A stretch of DNA of 64,000 bases from Micromussa lordhowensis (lineage: Eukaryota > Cnidaria > Anthozoa > Scleractinia > Lobophylliidae): NCBI GenBank assembly GCA_964020085.1, contig CAXHUQ010001482.1:2501-66500 (forward strand), given 5' to 3'. The notes under the pieces are model-generated. The model had not been told where the DNA came from. It saw nothing but the letters and a program-made list of their open reading frames with translations, and ran no database searches. Below, piece by piece: positions 1-11,273 of the stretch; the stretch's first letter is position 1; each line of letters begins with the position of its first letter. The translations under genes and the position numbers were made by a program.

Positions 1-19
1 TCTCTTAACTTGGAAGTAT

Positions 20-490
20 TCTTTTACCTACAAATATTACATTAAGTACAAAAATTCTATTATCTTCAAATAATAGTCTTTTTTTACTTGTAATTATTTT
101 TATTACCTAGAAATATTCTGCTGTCTACAAATATTTTATTAACGAAAAATATTGTTATAAAATAGTACATTCTCTATAAGTAAGCTACAAATAATCTTTT
201 TCTGGCAAATATTCTATTATCTACAAAAATTTTATTAAGAACAGAAATTATAATTTCTCCAAATAATAGCCTATTTTTTTACTTGCAAATATTTGATTTT
301 TTACAAATATTTTATAACCTACAAATATCCAATTGTCTACAAATAATCTATTAACGAAATACAAATATTTACCTGCAAATATTATAGTCAGCAAATATTC
401 TATTACCTACAAATATCTATTACTGACAAATGTTTTATTACCTACAAATATAATATTGTCTTCAAATATTCTACTACCTACACATAATCC
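20..490. repeat. Degenerate AT-rich tandem repeat
   Basis: About twenty diverged copies of a roughly 21-bp unit resembling CTACAAATATTCTATTACC lie head to tail, with drift in length and sequence. It lies just downstream of the stop codon of the minus-strand receptor gene. On that strand it supplies many AATAAA-like words, so it may overlap the 3' UTR or polyadenylation region. The plus-strand open frame here only reflects the repeat. Confidence 0.75.
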
Positions 491-815
491 CTTTTTTGAA
501 AAAAGCAAAAAAGTAGTCGAAAATTTTAGAAGTCTGTGATTTGCGTTTCTCCAAGCTGCTACTCCGTTTCAAGACACGTCCAACTGCAACGATTAAAATG
601 AATGGAAATTGCAAACGATTAAACGTGCTTTCACTTACGTATTCTGTGACGCGAACAAAGGTGATCACGTGGCACAGACCAATGTACCAGGTGACAAATG
701 TTCAAACTGCCACAACTGTGTGCTTAAAATAGATTTGTGGCTTTAAACCATTAGGCAAAAAATGCCGTGGGTATCACATTCAAACGATAAGAGTAGCAGG
801 ATGAAAAGAAACAAT
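491..815 (-). other. Probable 3' UTR or downstream flank of the receptor gene
   Basis: No convincing coding sequence is seen on either strand. The stretch directly follows the receptor stop codon at 816-818 on the minus strand and probably belongs to its 3' UTR. No polyadenylation site can be fixed by eye. Confidence 0.35.
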
Positions 816-1360
816 TCAACACTGAGCATTTCCTACTTCATCGTAAATTTCTTCCTGTTTGTCTTGTTTGTTACCTTTGTTAAATCCTACGTTGTAATAT
901 CCAGGATTAATGTCTCTGCCCTGCAGACTCTTGTACTCAGGATGTGGATGCGATGGCCCTTCCAAAAGCCTGGGTTGCAGTTCCATATACGCAGCTGGTT
1001 CAGAGACGCGCTGGTCATGTGGTTGGCCACGTTTTCTTCCACTGCCTTGTTTGCTAAATCCCACATTGTAATATTCAGTATTCTTGTCTCTGCGTTGTAG
1101 ACTTTTGTATTCAGGAGGTGTACGTGATTGCCCTTCCGAAGGCCTGGAATGGAGGTCCATGTATAAACCTGGTTCTGACACGTGCTGATCACGTGGCGAG
1201 TCATGCTTGCCAACGCTATCGGCCTTGTTTGTAGTCGTTGCTCCGTTGTTAGAGGAAGCTCGTCTTACACGCCATACCAACAGACCAATTATAACAAGCG
1301 AGACGAAAAGCAAGCAGGCCAAAGAGATGACCGCGCTATTTAAAATATGTATTGAAAAAT
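816..1360 (-). CDS. Receptor last exon: transmembrane helix and tyrosine-motif tail
   Basis: The acceptor (TTTTTGACAG) precedes a phase-1 exon of 181 codons ending in TGA at 816-818. About eight residues in, a hydrophobic helix of about 22 residues (from SAVISLACLL to IIGLLVW) is followed by basic RVRR, which fixes a type I orientation. The cytoplasmic tail of about 150 residues has two copies of a segment of about 58 residues. Each copy has SEP..Y-M-D/E-L, then PEYKSLQ, then YYNVGF; a final IYDEV lies near the C-terminus. The YxxL pairs are about 14 residues apart, wider than a classical ITAM (6-8), and YYN fits a Grb2-type SH2 site. No kinase or phosphatase domain is present. The role is inferred to be phosphotyrosine docking. 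Confidence 0.82.
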
Positions 1361-1630
1361 CTGTCAAAAAGTAACAAAATCCAGTAAATACATTACAAGC
1401 GTGAACGTCAATCTGTTTTTCAGCAAGCAGTAAATGTCTGTTGGGATTAAGAGGTCAGCAAAAGCTTTATACAAAAGTCTCATCTGTCGCCATCCGTGTT
1501 ACCATAGTAATGAAAATAGACATAATGTATTTTACATATGAAAATTTCTCGGCATCTAGACCTAAACTAGAAAATAACCTTGTGTCTTTTAAATGCTCCA
1601 TGAGGGTCTCCGAGACCTCTTTTATCTTAC

Positions 1631-1912
1631 CTGAAGTTTTCCGACCCTCTGACACGGCGATTTTGTGAGCTGTAGAACCAAAGCTGTTTGAAGCATGGCA
1701 CACATACTCTCCATAATCCTCTGCATCACGAGGCGTAAAAACAATGTTGTTGTTCAAGATTTTGATATCATCACTAACTGGGACCTGGCCATTCTTTGTC
1801 CAAGAGTAATTAAAAGGATTGCCGCTGATTGCATAGCAGAATAAAGTACAGAGGGTTTCCATTTCACATATCACGGAAGAAGAAGAAACGTCTTCACTTA
1901 TGCTGGGTGGTC
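1631..1912 (-). CDS. Receptor exon: Ig (I-set-like) domain
   Basis: A 282-nt phase 1-1 exon with acceptor TCTCACAG and donor GTAAGA. It encodes an Ig fold: a first cysteine in CTLFCYAISG, tryptophan in YSWTKNG, and the typical DAEDYGEYVC around the second cysteine, followed by ASNSFGS. It follows the RPTP-like region (junction VTPE-G-PPSIS) and directly precedes the transmembrane exon, so this is the membrane-proximal Ig domain. MAM-type RPTPs carry their Ig nearer the N-terminus, so the position is unusual. Confidence 0.82.
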
Positions 1913-3399
1913 CTGTGAGAAGAAATGAAACTCAAATACACTTTCACGTAACAAATGCTTCCTTAATCAACTTCCCCTTGTTTCCTCATAAAATAAGTGA
2001 ACAACAAGTTTGTGTGGCTAAAATTGGGGAAGTGGGCGACAAAGTGGTTAATTAATGATCTAAATCCCTGAACCCCTGAAGTGTGAAGAGAAACAAAACC
2101 TACAGTCCAAGGGGATGCACACATTGGATAAGGTGGAGGAATGGGCATCCTCTCAGGGCCACTGTGAGCATTCCTGGGTAGAGAGTAGGGAGTACTGTTC
2201 CTCCTCTCTAATTGGGAGTGGGCCTCCACTAACCTAACTCCATGGGGTAGAGACAGAGGAAGTTGGGCCTCCGGAAATCGAGTCTATGGGGACAAAAGCC
2301 TGAAGCGATCAAATGTTGAGAGCATGTATGTAGATGACAAGGTTCCTTCAGTTTGGATGATTTTTAGGATTCTCACGTGAGGTCAATCTAAGGTCGGTGA
2401 TTGGGTGTTTAAACAAAGCTCCAAGCTCAAAACAGGACAAGAGTTCTTGATTAACTGAACTGAATTTATTTTATATGTTCAATACATTGTGCTATTAGGT
2501 ATTTGTTACTTATTAAATTTTATCATCTGTAGATCAATTAACAAAATTTAACAGTCATAGAAGCCTTGCAGAAAAATGCCCACATTAAAGAAAGAAATTT
2601 TAATACTACATTTTCCTTAACTTTATTAAAACCACTACACAAAAAGTGTTTACAATTTTGCTTAGGAGTTGTAACACCTGACAGACGAATGCTCAAGTAG
2701 AAAAAGAACATGCTTGTCTCTAGAATGGGAAGCGTTTGCATTTACTTTGATTTACATGCACTTGAATTTCAGTCGAAACTCTTTAATAGACACACAAAAG
2801 GAGCAGGGCTAACAGTCCTTCAGGGTCCGTAATACGGAGAGGTTTGTAAAGAGAGGTCTGACTGTACTTATCAAGTTCTACGGCAGTCAATGCAACTTAC
2901 CAGCTACTATTACAGTTGTAGATGAACGGCTTTCCTGGCAGATCCCCTGCGTTTACGCTCAGTGGGGACCAAACGCCCGACTCAAACATCGGAGCGGAAA
3001 ATCCTGGTTCCAGTTATATTATGAGCATGCGTTCAAGTTTACTAATGGTTTCTGCACATGCGTGGAGAGAGTAACCGCTGTCACGAAAGCCTGCTCACCT
3101 TGCGAATTCCCGAAATCTCGGTTCTAGGTGCTAACCAAAGGGTTGCAGCCTCTTGGAACGAGATTGATATAACACCCACTTTTCACATTTGGTGATACCA
3201 TTCTTAAAACAGCCCATGATACCTTTTAGTTGTGTACAGTATTTCTCTGCACTACACTCTCTCCACTCAGCATGTACTGTCCTTAAATTTCTGCTGATTA
3301 CTTTAACCACAAGGGAAATTACTACTAGAATTCACCAGAGCACCAAACATGAGCCGTTTTATGGTAACTACAGGAGTTACAAAGTGATGAAATACTTAC
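1913..3399 (-). other. Intron, no further gene seen
   Basis: Intron between the RPTP-like exon and the Ig exon. A short open stretch with a good donor at about 2900 was examined and rejected because its phase does not fit. No complete repeat element is recognised. Confidence 0.5.
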
Positions 3400-3454
3400 C
3401 TTCTGGAGTGACGGAAATTTTGGCAACTCTGCTGATGTTCCCCATTAAAATCCT
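3400..3454 (-). CDS. Receptor exon: end of RPTP-like membrane-proximal region
   Basis: A 55-nt exon, phase 0 to 1, acceptor CCAACAG and donor GTAAGT. It encodes RILMGNISRVAKISVTPE plus the first base of a glycine codon. It continues the previous exon (QRALTRDND) and gives the VAKISVTPE end that closes this module. Phase matches both neighbours. Confidence 0.7.
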
Positions 3455-4119
3455 CTGTTGGAAGAAATATGTCAAGTAAAATCAGCAAAGGTTTTGTTTT
3501 AAACGTACAGCAGTACAACAATTTGACTTTGTCACGGCACAAAGGCTTGATTAAACGCTGTCTAAAATCAATTATTTTTTTGAAGCAAAAATATTAGAAC
3601 ATCCAGCTGAGCTGTACCAACGTTAGATCCACTGAAAGTCTACTTAGATTAATCTGCGTGCATTACAAAATATGCTTTCATTTTGTACTATCACGAAGGT
3701 AATTGTGGTTTCCCACCAGATTCAAATAACATTGACGGCCATTGGATGCCACAAACAAAACAAGCAAGGAAGTAAGTAAGTAAGAAATAGTTTGTTATGT
3801 CATCCAATATGGCGGCGATGACGTCACAGACATAAGCACATTTATGTCGCCTTGGACTTATCTGCAACTGTTTAAGTCACAGTTGCTTATTAAGTCAAAG
3901 ACCCTTTTGATAAATGACTCCAATTTAATTTTTTTTTTGCATGCATTTAAATTAGCGTCACTGCACTCGCTTGAGTGTAAAAATTATGTTGACTTATCAA
4001 CTAGAAAACGAGGTCAGTCAGGTTAATTTTGACATTTACAAAAGAATTAATGATTGGCTGTCATTTATGAAAAGGGTCTATAGAGTATGGGTACTGGTTA
4101 CTGCTTCATGTTTACTTAC

Positions 4120-4381
4120 GTCATTGTCACGGGTCAAAGCTCTTTGGAAGATGACATACTTTTCGCCCCTCTCAAGTGCTTTATTAACAAAACCTTCATG
4201 CATGGTGTTATTACCAATAGTAAATTTCCAAGATTCCTCGTACACTGGATCATTTGGTATCTCGGCAGCAATGTAAAAAATTTCTTTGTTGGTGTTATTT
4301 ACATCTTTCAGTTTTGAATCATAATCATCTGGAAGGTCTTCCGCTCCATCAACAACTTTCAGAACTATAACTTGATAAGCA
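4120..4381 (-). CDS. Receptor exon: RPTP-like membrane-proximal module
   Basis: A 262-nt exon, phase 2 to 0, acceptor GCATTTTAG and donor GTAAGT. It encodes AYQVIVLKVVDG, then IFYIAAEIPND, FTIGNNTMHEGFVN and EKYVIFQRAL. The order (YQVIV; YxAAE; F-x-G-N; GF-x-N; G-x-Y-x-x-F-x-A) resembles the last fibronectin-like region of MAM-type receptor tyrosine phosphatases. The homology rests on this motif order, not on an alignment. No phosphatase follows in the gene. Confidence 0.78.
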
Positions 4382-4607
4382 CTAAAATGCAAAAGAAGTA
4401 ATAACACTAACCTGAAAGGCTCTTCACGGGAGCATGACAAAAAGTTTAATGTCTTTGATTAAATGGGAGCCTCGGCAATTCTGGCCAGAGAGTGCATAAC
4501 CCAACATAACCCAAACTTTACCAATCCGACGCAATGAGATGCAGTATGGTGAAATGTATATATTAGCATTAATTTCTCCCTTCTGTACAACGCACTCAAA
4601 TAATCAC

Positions 4608-4710
4608 CTTATTGGACCATTCCTTTGTTCAACAGGCCACAGGTAAATTCCAACGACTGACTCCGAGACAGTCACATCAGTCAAATTAAGAACAACTGGA
4701 GCAATCGGAG
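4608..4710 (-). CDS. Receptor exon: start of RPTP-like module
   Basis: A 103-nt exon, phase 1 to 2, acceptor TACCTGTTAG and donor GTGATT. It encodes APIAPVVLNLTDVTVSES, then GIYLWPVEQRNGPI with a split serine codon completed in the next exon. The joined RNGPIS-AYQVIV matches the RPTP-like pattern GPIS-x-YQV, which supports the splice. Confidence 0.75.
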
Positions 4711-5080
4711 CTAACAGGTAAAAAATGACACATATTACAAGATTTGTGTGTTACTAAATAAGTTAAACAGTATTACCCAATTTCAGCAAAGGAGATTTTA
4801 AACAAGGCTGGACAAGACTTAAAAAGTGAAACCAGTTACTTAGGATTCGTTTTCTTTTTTAGTTTCCATTCCTTTTTTTATTTCCTTTTTTTATGAAAAT
4901 GCACAATATATGTCCCTGAGATGGACCTTTTCTGAAACAAATGGTTAGATTTTTTTGCGTTTTTCGCAAGAGATACCCTTGCAAAAAAAGTAAGGAGAAT
5001 TAAATGTAGCAAGGTTACACGGTATTTTACGACATAGGAACATTATGCAATTTACAGAAAAGTCTCTATTTAATACTTAC

Positions 5081-5270
5081 CAGCAATTTCCGTTTCCACA
5101 TTCAATTTTAGGGGGGAACTCTGTCCACAAACAGACGTTCCATACATCTGGAACTGGTAGTTAGAGCCTGGCACCAAATCAGCTACTGTGTATTCTGCTA
5201 ACTTTCCTACATTTCCAATACCTGTGTCTTTAAATGTTTTATCATAAGACTTTGTTCCAGAGTACATCAC
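5081..5270 (-). CDS. Receptor exon: FN3 domain 6, second half
   Basis: A 190-nt exon, phase 0 to 1, acceptor AATTTTTAG and donor GTAAGT. It encodes VMYSGTKSYDKTF, EYTVADLVPGSNYQFQMYG and QSSPLKLNVETEIAG. The L-x-P-G-S-x-Y-x-F-x-M-x-G pattern is the typical second half of a fibronectin III fold. It joins the first half at 5781-5887. Confidence 0.78.
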
Positions 5271-5780
5271 CTAAAAATTAGAACACAACAGATTCATCTG
5301 AATATCAATAACATTGTATCTAAGAAACGCTAAAAGATTCTTAACAATATTGAAGCAAAACCTCACAGGAATCAAGTCGAGTAGTCTAATTGTTTTAGTA
5401 GACACACTAAAGGATTACAGCAAAAGTCGAAATTGGTAATAAAAATGAACTGATGAGTGCAAGTACACAGTTGGGAATTTCTATCACTATCAAAATAATC
5501 AGTCCGTTGGCGATTTCTCAGAAGTGAAAAGTTGAACATTAATCAAAATCTAGAGACCGAAATAACTTTCAATCATCATTTGAAAGAAATTAAGTTACAT
5601 TGTATGATTATTAGATATCTATAGGGTGATAGTTACCTCTGCCTTCAGATTCATCAACAAATCTCAAGCTCATAATCTAATATTACTGTTAATTAGACAT
5701 AGGAATAGGAAGGTACATGATGTTTCAGAAATTCCTTCACAGTTTTCATCAAAAATACTAAACAGTTCAACAGAACTTAC

Positions 5781-5887
5781 TGTGTAGTTCAGGCCGCCCT
5801 TTGTAGTAACTTTTGGTCTTGTCCATTCCAGGGTGACTTCTGTTGACCCAGAGTTTGTTGCTCTGAAGTCGCTAGGTGCTTCAGGTT
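5781..5887 (-). CDS. Receptor exon: FN3 domain 6, first half
   Basis: A 107-nt exon, phase 1 to 0, acceptor TCTGCCAAAG and donor GTAAGT. It encodes KPEAPSDFRATNSGST, then EVTLEWTRPK and GGLNYT. The P-x-x-P-x-x-F start and V-x-L-x-W strand are standard FN3 features. This is the only FN3 domain in the window that is split by an intron. Confidence 0.75.
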
Positions 5888-6320
5888 CTTTGGCAGAATG
5901 GTGTATAACATTATTTAAACACTTTTTGAACATAAATGTCTGTTCAATTAAATAATATGAGTTGCAGGTTGGACTGATGCGATGCTATACGCTATTACAT
6001 CCTAACACTGTTTTGGTACTAGAAATAATATTGGAAATCCTTAATTGGACTGATTTTTCTAAGTAGACGTTAAAAGTAAACATAAATATGCAAGTCTGCA
6101 CTAAGGCGTTTTGACATGCCCAGGGTGCAAACAAAACCAATAATTGGTTTTGTATGTACTAGCCCAAAAGTCATTCCCAGTAGCCCCAGAAATTTGTCTC
6201 TTACAGTACTTCTACAATTAGAATTTCCTAAAAAAAACATTTTTCCAAGAAACTTCACTTGCCCGTCAGGACTGGCAGAATCCACCAGCCTCACTAAACC
6301 CTGCATGCTGTAAGCCTAAA

Positions 6321-6999
6321 GGACGTTCGTGCGAAACGTTTTACTGCAGTCAGATAACGAGTTACTTGCATCAAAAATGCCAAAAAATGGGGGTCACAGA
6401 CTTCGTTTCAGAGATAAAGCGTGTGGAAAACTACCCTGATTTCGAAAAATTAGCGAACGTAATAATTATATAGCATGGTCTACAGGGGTTTATAGTTAAA
6501 AAAAATCGAAAGTGAGTCAATGGAGGCAAACGATCTTAGTCACATTTTGTAGAAATGGGTATGTTGCATAAATAAGTCCAAATGTTGCCAATGTTTTCAC
6601 AAAACTTAACCCAAGAAGCGTTTGAAACCGCCCCACAGATATGAAAGAAGTTAAAAATGACTTCATTATTGTTTCTAGCTGCTATGATTTTCTAAGTTCT
6701 TATTAATAATGAAGAGCTAAAAAAACGGAATTCGATGGTGCATTTTGCAAAGAAGTCAAACTTCTTAGATCTTCTTCATTTATTCGCTAAATGTAGAAAA
6801 TCGGTAGAGAATACGATCCATCAAAAGAAAATAGGGGTCACCGAATGACCTACATCTTTAAATCCAGGCAAAGCTATAGCAATGGCCATCTGCCCTATTA
6901 TTTTTCATTTTATTGCTAAGCGCGCGCATCGATCCATAACATGGCGTTTGAATTTGCGTGCGCAGTAAGGATGCGCAGAAACAATTAGCGCGAATGTCC
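6321..6999. mobile_element. MITE with TTAA-type target duplication
   Basis: The ends are inverted copies: GGACGTTCGTGC on the left and GCGCGAATGTCC on the right. The right flank is TTAA; the left is TAAA, one change from TTAA. Length is 679 bp, with no transposase. TTAA is used by Kolobok and piggyBac elements; the superfamily cannot be fixed. It lies in a receptor intron. Confidence 0.55.
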
Positions 7000-7124
7000 T
7001 TAAATCATGAGCAGTTTCTAAGCTCCGCTGACGAGGTTCTGGTTTAACCATCGCAACTGAAATGTTTTCACACCATGTATTACATGGACAAGTATATAAA
7101 CAAGTACATTATGATTGTACTCAC

Positions 7125-7433
7125 TTGATGTTCCCAATAAATTAGGTTGAGTATAGGGTCCAGGACCTGCTTTAGTGTAAGCCCTAACAGACACATTGTA
7201 CCAGGAACAAAGCGGCAAATCATACAGGATGACAAATGTTGCTGTTGTATTTAATGTTCTGCTCTTGCTGGGTGATCTTTTTCGACGTTTTCCTCTCGAC
7301 AGTAACTCTTCCTTGACATCATACAAGACAACCTTGCCATGACTCTTCTCTCTTCTTAGAGGTGCCCATGAAATGTTGAAGGTGGTTTTGTTGAAGCTAT
7401 CAAATGAGACATTAGCTGGACCAACGCTGGGTC
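7125..7433 (-). CDS. Receptor exon: FN3 domain 5 with polybasic furin-like site
   Basis: A 309-nt phase 1-1 exon, acceptor TTTTGTTAG and donor GTGAGT. It encodes RPSVGPANVSFDSF, then TTFNISWAPL, and ends with PLCSWYNVSVRAYTKAGPG. An extra loop between strands carries RGKRRKRS (7276-7296), which matches the furin consensus R-x-K/R-R. By family knowledge, MAM-type RPTP precursors are cut by furin-like proteases in their FN3 region, so this receptor may mature as a two-chain protein. Cleavage itself is inferred. Confidence 0.82.
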
Positions 7434-7510
7434 CTAACAAAAGGAATGCCAATATAAACAGTTAGTTTCACAGTAAAAGCACATCATCATTAAAAATTAT
7501 TGCCTTGAGA

Positions 7511-7622
7511 CAATCAATCAATCAATCAATTGATGAATCACTTGATCAATCAAGCAATCAATCAATCAGCCAGTCAGTCAGTCTGTCTATCCGGCCGGTG
7601 GGTCGGTCGGTCAGTCAGTAGG
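7511..7622. repeat. Tetranucleotide microsatellite (CAAT/CAGT/GGTC)
   Basis: Runs of CAAT grade into CAGT and then GGTC tetranucleotides. It lies in the intron between FN3 domains 5 and 4. It is probably length-polymorphic. Confidence 0.9.
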
Positions 7623-7859
7623 TATAGTACCATTTCAACGACATATTTGCTCTTGACGCCCCACTTATGACACCATGTTTCAAGTGTATTTACTGGAAAG
7701 CACCATTCAAAGGAATTCATTTGAATGCTACCATATAACTGCAATTCTTTACACAGTCACAGGAGTGATGTTTACATTCCAATGCAATATCTCTTGCATT
7801 TATGAACCCAGATGCCTATTTACAGATAAAAATCTGTTTAAAATGGACACTGAACTCAC

Positions 7860-8147
7860 TATACTCCGGGACATTTACAGTTGAAGAAGCATTTGGTCCA
7901 GGTTTGATAGTCACAGCTCTGACATTGAACTGATAGGTCAATCCACCCAACACATCTACTAAGTAGCTGAATGTATCTTTTCCAAAGGTCTCTTTTTGTG
8001 TATTTCCATTGTGACTATAAAACACAGTGTAATTCCTGATAACTCCATTTGGTTCTGCAGGTGTCATCCAGTTCAACTTTATTCTTGGACCATGTGACAT
8101 GTCCGGGTCTAGCACAGTTGTAGTGAAGGGCGAGGGAATACTAGGTG
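7860..8147 (-). CDS. Receptor exon: FN3 domain 4
   Basis: A 288-nt phase 1-1 exon, acceptor TTTTATTCCAG and donor GTGAGT. It encodes APSIPSPFTTTVLD, RIKLNWMTPAEPNGVIRNY, LGGLTYQFNVRAVTIKPG and ends near NVPEY. The W-x-x-P-x-x-P-N-G-x-I-x-x-Y core is classic for fibronectin III. It continues to domain 5 through an arginine codon split across the junction. Confidence 0.83.
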
Positions 8148-8623
8148 CTGGAATAAAAAATGAAAATTAAGAAATTGCAAAGAATGTGATCGCAACACAA
8201 TTCTTATCAGAACAGTTACCGTATACAAGTGCATTGTTGAAATAAACAAGTTAAGCATGCAGGGATTTTTACATGTACGAACTTTAGAGAAGCGCATAGA
8301 GAAGCACATTAAATTCAGCGATCAGAGTTGGTTTGGCTCAAATTTTGTCCCTGCCCCCTTGTTAGTTTTTAAACGCCTCTGCTTTTAAGACATTTTGTGT
8401 CAACAATTAATAGCCATAACTTCAGTACAAGGTACTTAAAACTGTATTATGCATTCGTGAGAAACTTGCCGTTTGGTGCTTATTCAAAACAAAATTTGTG
8501 TTTTGCGCGACGAAATGAAATAACCCTTTCAACTGCACAAGTCATGTGGTTCACACCCTAGGCATAATCCATTAATCGCATATGCGTGTTTTTATGGGCA
8601 ACACCTTGCAACTGTAGTTAATA

Positions 8624-9122
8624 GATCGTTTTCACGTGACATCATCACTTTCTAAAATCTAAACCTAAAGATCCACCAAAGTTTTCATCCTCATCAGGTA
8701 TAAGAGGTGACATATTTATATCTGTTTACAATTTTGCAGCTCAATAGCGTGCTTCTTTTGGAAACCAGAGCGTTTTGAATTTCCGGATTATGGAGGTGCG
8801 TGACACAAAGGCTACGATCAAATTTGTTGAAAAATATATACTTATCTCATGATTTTGAGCCCTGTTAGAAGCTAGAGCATTAGAAAAAATGCTTATGTAA
8901 ATATTTGTTTTTTTTTTCAGTATTGATAATCAGTCGCCTAGAAAGCCAAAGTAAGTTCCAGATGTTTACAGTATTTTCCGGCCGCCATATTGGTGTACCA
9001 TGGAGGTACACCAACATGGGGTTTTCATACTGGGCTCTGTAAATTTCTGCGAAACATTTCGACGAACATCCCACTGGATAGTTTTCGATTTATTTTTTTA
9101 TTGCGTGACAGTGAAAACGATC
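8624..9122. mobile_element. MITE with TA duplication (GATCGTTTTCAC ends)
   Basis: The left end TA-GATCGTTTTCAC and the right end GTGAAAACGATC-TA are inverted and flanked by TA, as in Tc1/mariner insertions. Length is 499 bp with no transposase. Near the right part, GGTGTACC and GGTACACC form a short inner inverted repeat around 8992-9012. It is a non-autonomous copy in a receptor intron. Confidence 0.6.
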
Positions 9123-9882
9123 TATAGTTATCCTGCCACCCCTATTATCATAGGATCAGCTACAGGCTACCATTTGACTACCTTTGGGCCAACGTTCTGC
9201 TATCTTCTGTGCAAGTCATCACCAAAGGAAGTTTCTAACCTTTTACCATCATTGTTAGCTATGATTCCGAGTTTGACATTTTTTTGGTGGTAAACAAGAC
9301 AGCACTATCACTAAACACTATGGGAAACCTAGTTGTTTTCATGGTATTTGTATCTTTTTAACTCGATTTATTTTCTGCAGTCGTAAGAGTTACATTGATG
9401 TTATTCTTTTTGCTTATGGTGCCTAGTAGATTGCTGTATTTATAAGGATTAATGTCAACCCGGCTTGTAATTTACATTGCATCATTTATCTAGGCATAGT
9501 TCAATATCTCTTTGCAATTGCTGTTCTCAACAGATATCAGAGTATACACAATTGATTTCTTGGTGGATATTACTAATGATGTAATAACCAGAAGCTGTGG
9601 AATGAAAAGAGATACTCCATCTTCATATACTGTCTCTATAATGTTGTAGCTTTGAGTATACTTGATGAGTTTGCCATAGAGCAAAAAGGTTCGAATTTTA
9701 ATTATTAACTTTCTTGTTTTGAAAACTTTTATCCAAACTGAAGCACATTGTAATATTTACCCATAGTGCAGTTCGGCAGGTGGCCAACCTCCTCTGATTT
9801 TCAATGATATGTTATTTCGAACCTGCACTACCCTATTGTGCTCAACTCTCACCCTGCATTTGTACCGCAACTACGAACTTAA

Positions 9883-10681
9883 GGTGGCTTTACTACAGTT
9901 TTGATGAATTTTAACAGCCCAACTTCGAACTCTTTTGAAAAATGCTCCAAGATGTTTTCCATTTTTATTTGCAGTTTGCTTAAGTCTTAATTTTTACCAT
10001 TTTATGTGAACTTTGAATAATTTAAGCTAATTAAATTTAAATGAATGGCCAAAATGAACAACCGAGTACCTAAGGAGAGACTGGGCACTAGTAGGTTAAA
10101 TGACGTTTTTCTCAAAATCTACCCGTATGACCCCACCTCAAAATTTCAGGAATTAGAAATTGGCTCAGATTTAACATTCATGCAAAGTAAAATAAAAATC
10201 TGCAAGGCAGGTTTTTTGCGAACTAAGTAAATGTGAAATCAAAAATAGCTCAAGATCTGTCTTATAGATTTTATAATAATTGACTCTAAACACGATTCAT
10301 CCCTACAAATCAATTGTGAAAATTTAATCATAGGTTGTACAGCAGCTTTTCAAGCTATCCTTGATCAAAGACTGGCTTTTACAACTGCGTATGCTCGATA
10401 TTTAAGCGCGCGCTCGTGAAACGTCATGTCTTGCGTGCGAGAAAGCAAGAGTAAATTAGAGCTCTTTTACCGGCTGTTTATCGACCTTTTCTGTCATATT
10501 TTATTGGTCCCAGGCTTAAACACACGTTTGAACGGAGTTTGAAACTATCACATCATGTACCTAAGTGATTTAACGCCTTTCAAGTGCTGAAATGGTTTTC
10601 CTTTCTTCTTGGGGTTACTGACGTCTGGCAGGCAATCGTAGCGCGCGCTACTGAGTCTCAGGAAAACTGTAGTAAGCCACC
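9883..10681. mobile_element. MITE with TTAA duplication (GGTGGCTT ends)
   Basis: TTAA at 9879-9882 and 10682-10685 flanks inverted ends, GGTGGCTTTACTACAG on the left and CTGTAGTAAGCCACC on the right, with one missing base. Length is 799 bp; no transposase is seen. TTAA points to Kolobok or piggyBac mobilisation in trans. Confidence 0.65.
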
Positions 10682-10970
10682 TTAAGTTTTGCCGCTACGT
10701 CTACCTTCAAGTCTACTATCGTTATTTTTGGAACCAACCTTAGAATCTTTACAGTTACTCTCCTCAAATATGTTTTTTTTTTTAACACAGAAACAATTAC
10801 AGTGTATATCAAAAGAACATTTATAAAATTAAGATTCCACAACGTAAGGAGTTTGCAGTTTTAAGGTAATTAGGAAATGAAAATTACATATTGGACTGTC
10901 TTAAAAACATTGTTCCAAACTAGCAAGACAAGTAAGTTAAATTTGCTAATGATTAATATCAGTTTCTTAC

Positions 10971-11273
10971 CGTCTTCCTTTGTCGTCTCAGATTTTACAG
11001 TGCTATTTGGTCCATCACCTACAGAAGTAAAGGCCAAGACTTTAAATTCATAATCCGTGTATTTAGCAAGCCCAATTACATCTGTAGTTAGAACTGCTTT
11101 ATCATTAATAACCTCCACGGTTTGTGAATCTGAGGACCGTTTCTTTTTGTAAAACAATTTAAACCCTTGGATAATTCCATTCCAGGCGTTTGCTGGTGGT
11201 AACTGCCAAGATGCTGTAATACTAGTAGAAGATTTTGCGGTCACAGTGAAGCCATTTGGGGCGGCTGAAGGAG
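10971..11273 (-). CDS. Receptor exon: FN3 domain 3
   Basis: A 303-nt phase 1-1 exon, acceptor TTAATTGCAG and donor GTAAGA. It encodes APSAAPNGFTVTAKSSTS, TASWQLPPANAWNGI, GFKLFYKKK, YTDYEFKVLAFTSVGDGP and KSETTKED. It is strikingly similar to domains 1 and 2 in this gene (same ASWQLPP core and same KED end), which shows recent exon duplication. Confidence 0.88.

Noticed and set aside
333..539. Open frame of 68 codons on the plus strand
   Set aside because: It is the translation of the AT-rich tandem repeat (recurring N-I-L-L-P-T-N) and has no other support.
887..1213. Overlapping minus-strand frame of 108 codons
   Set aside because: It is the shifted frame of the tail exon; its apparent repeat comes from the duplicated tyrosine module.
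2901..2946. Possible small receptor exon with a good GTAAGT donor and a GCAG acceptor
   Set aside because: Its length (46 nt) would shift the phase between the RPTP-like exon and the Ig exon, which join perfectly without it.
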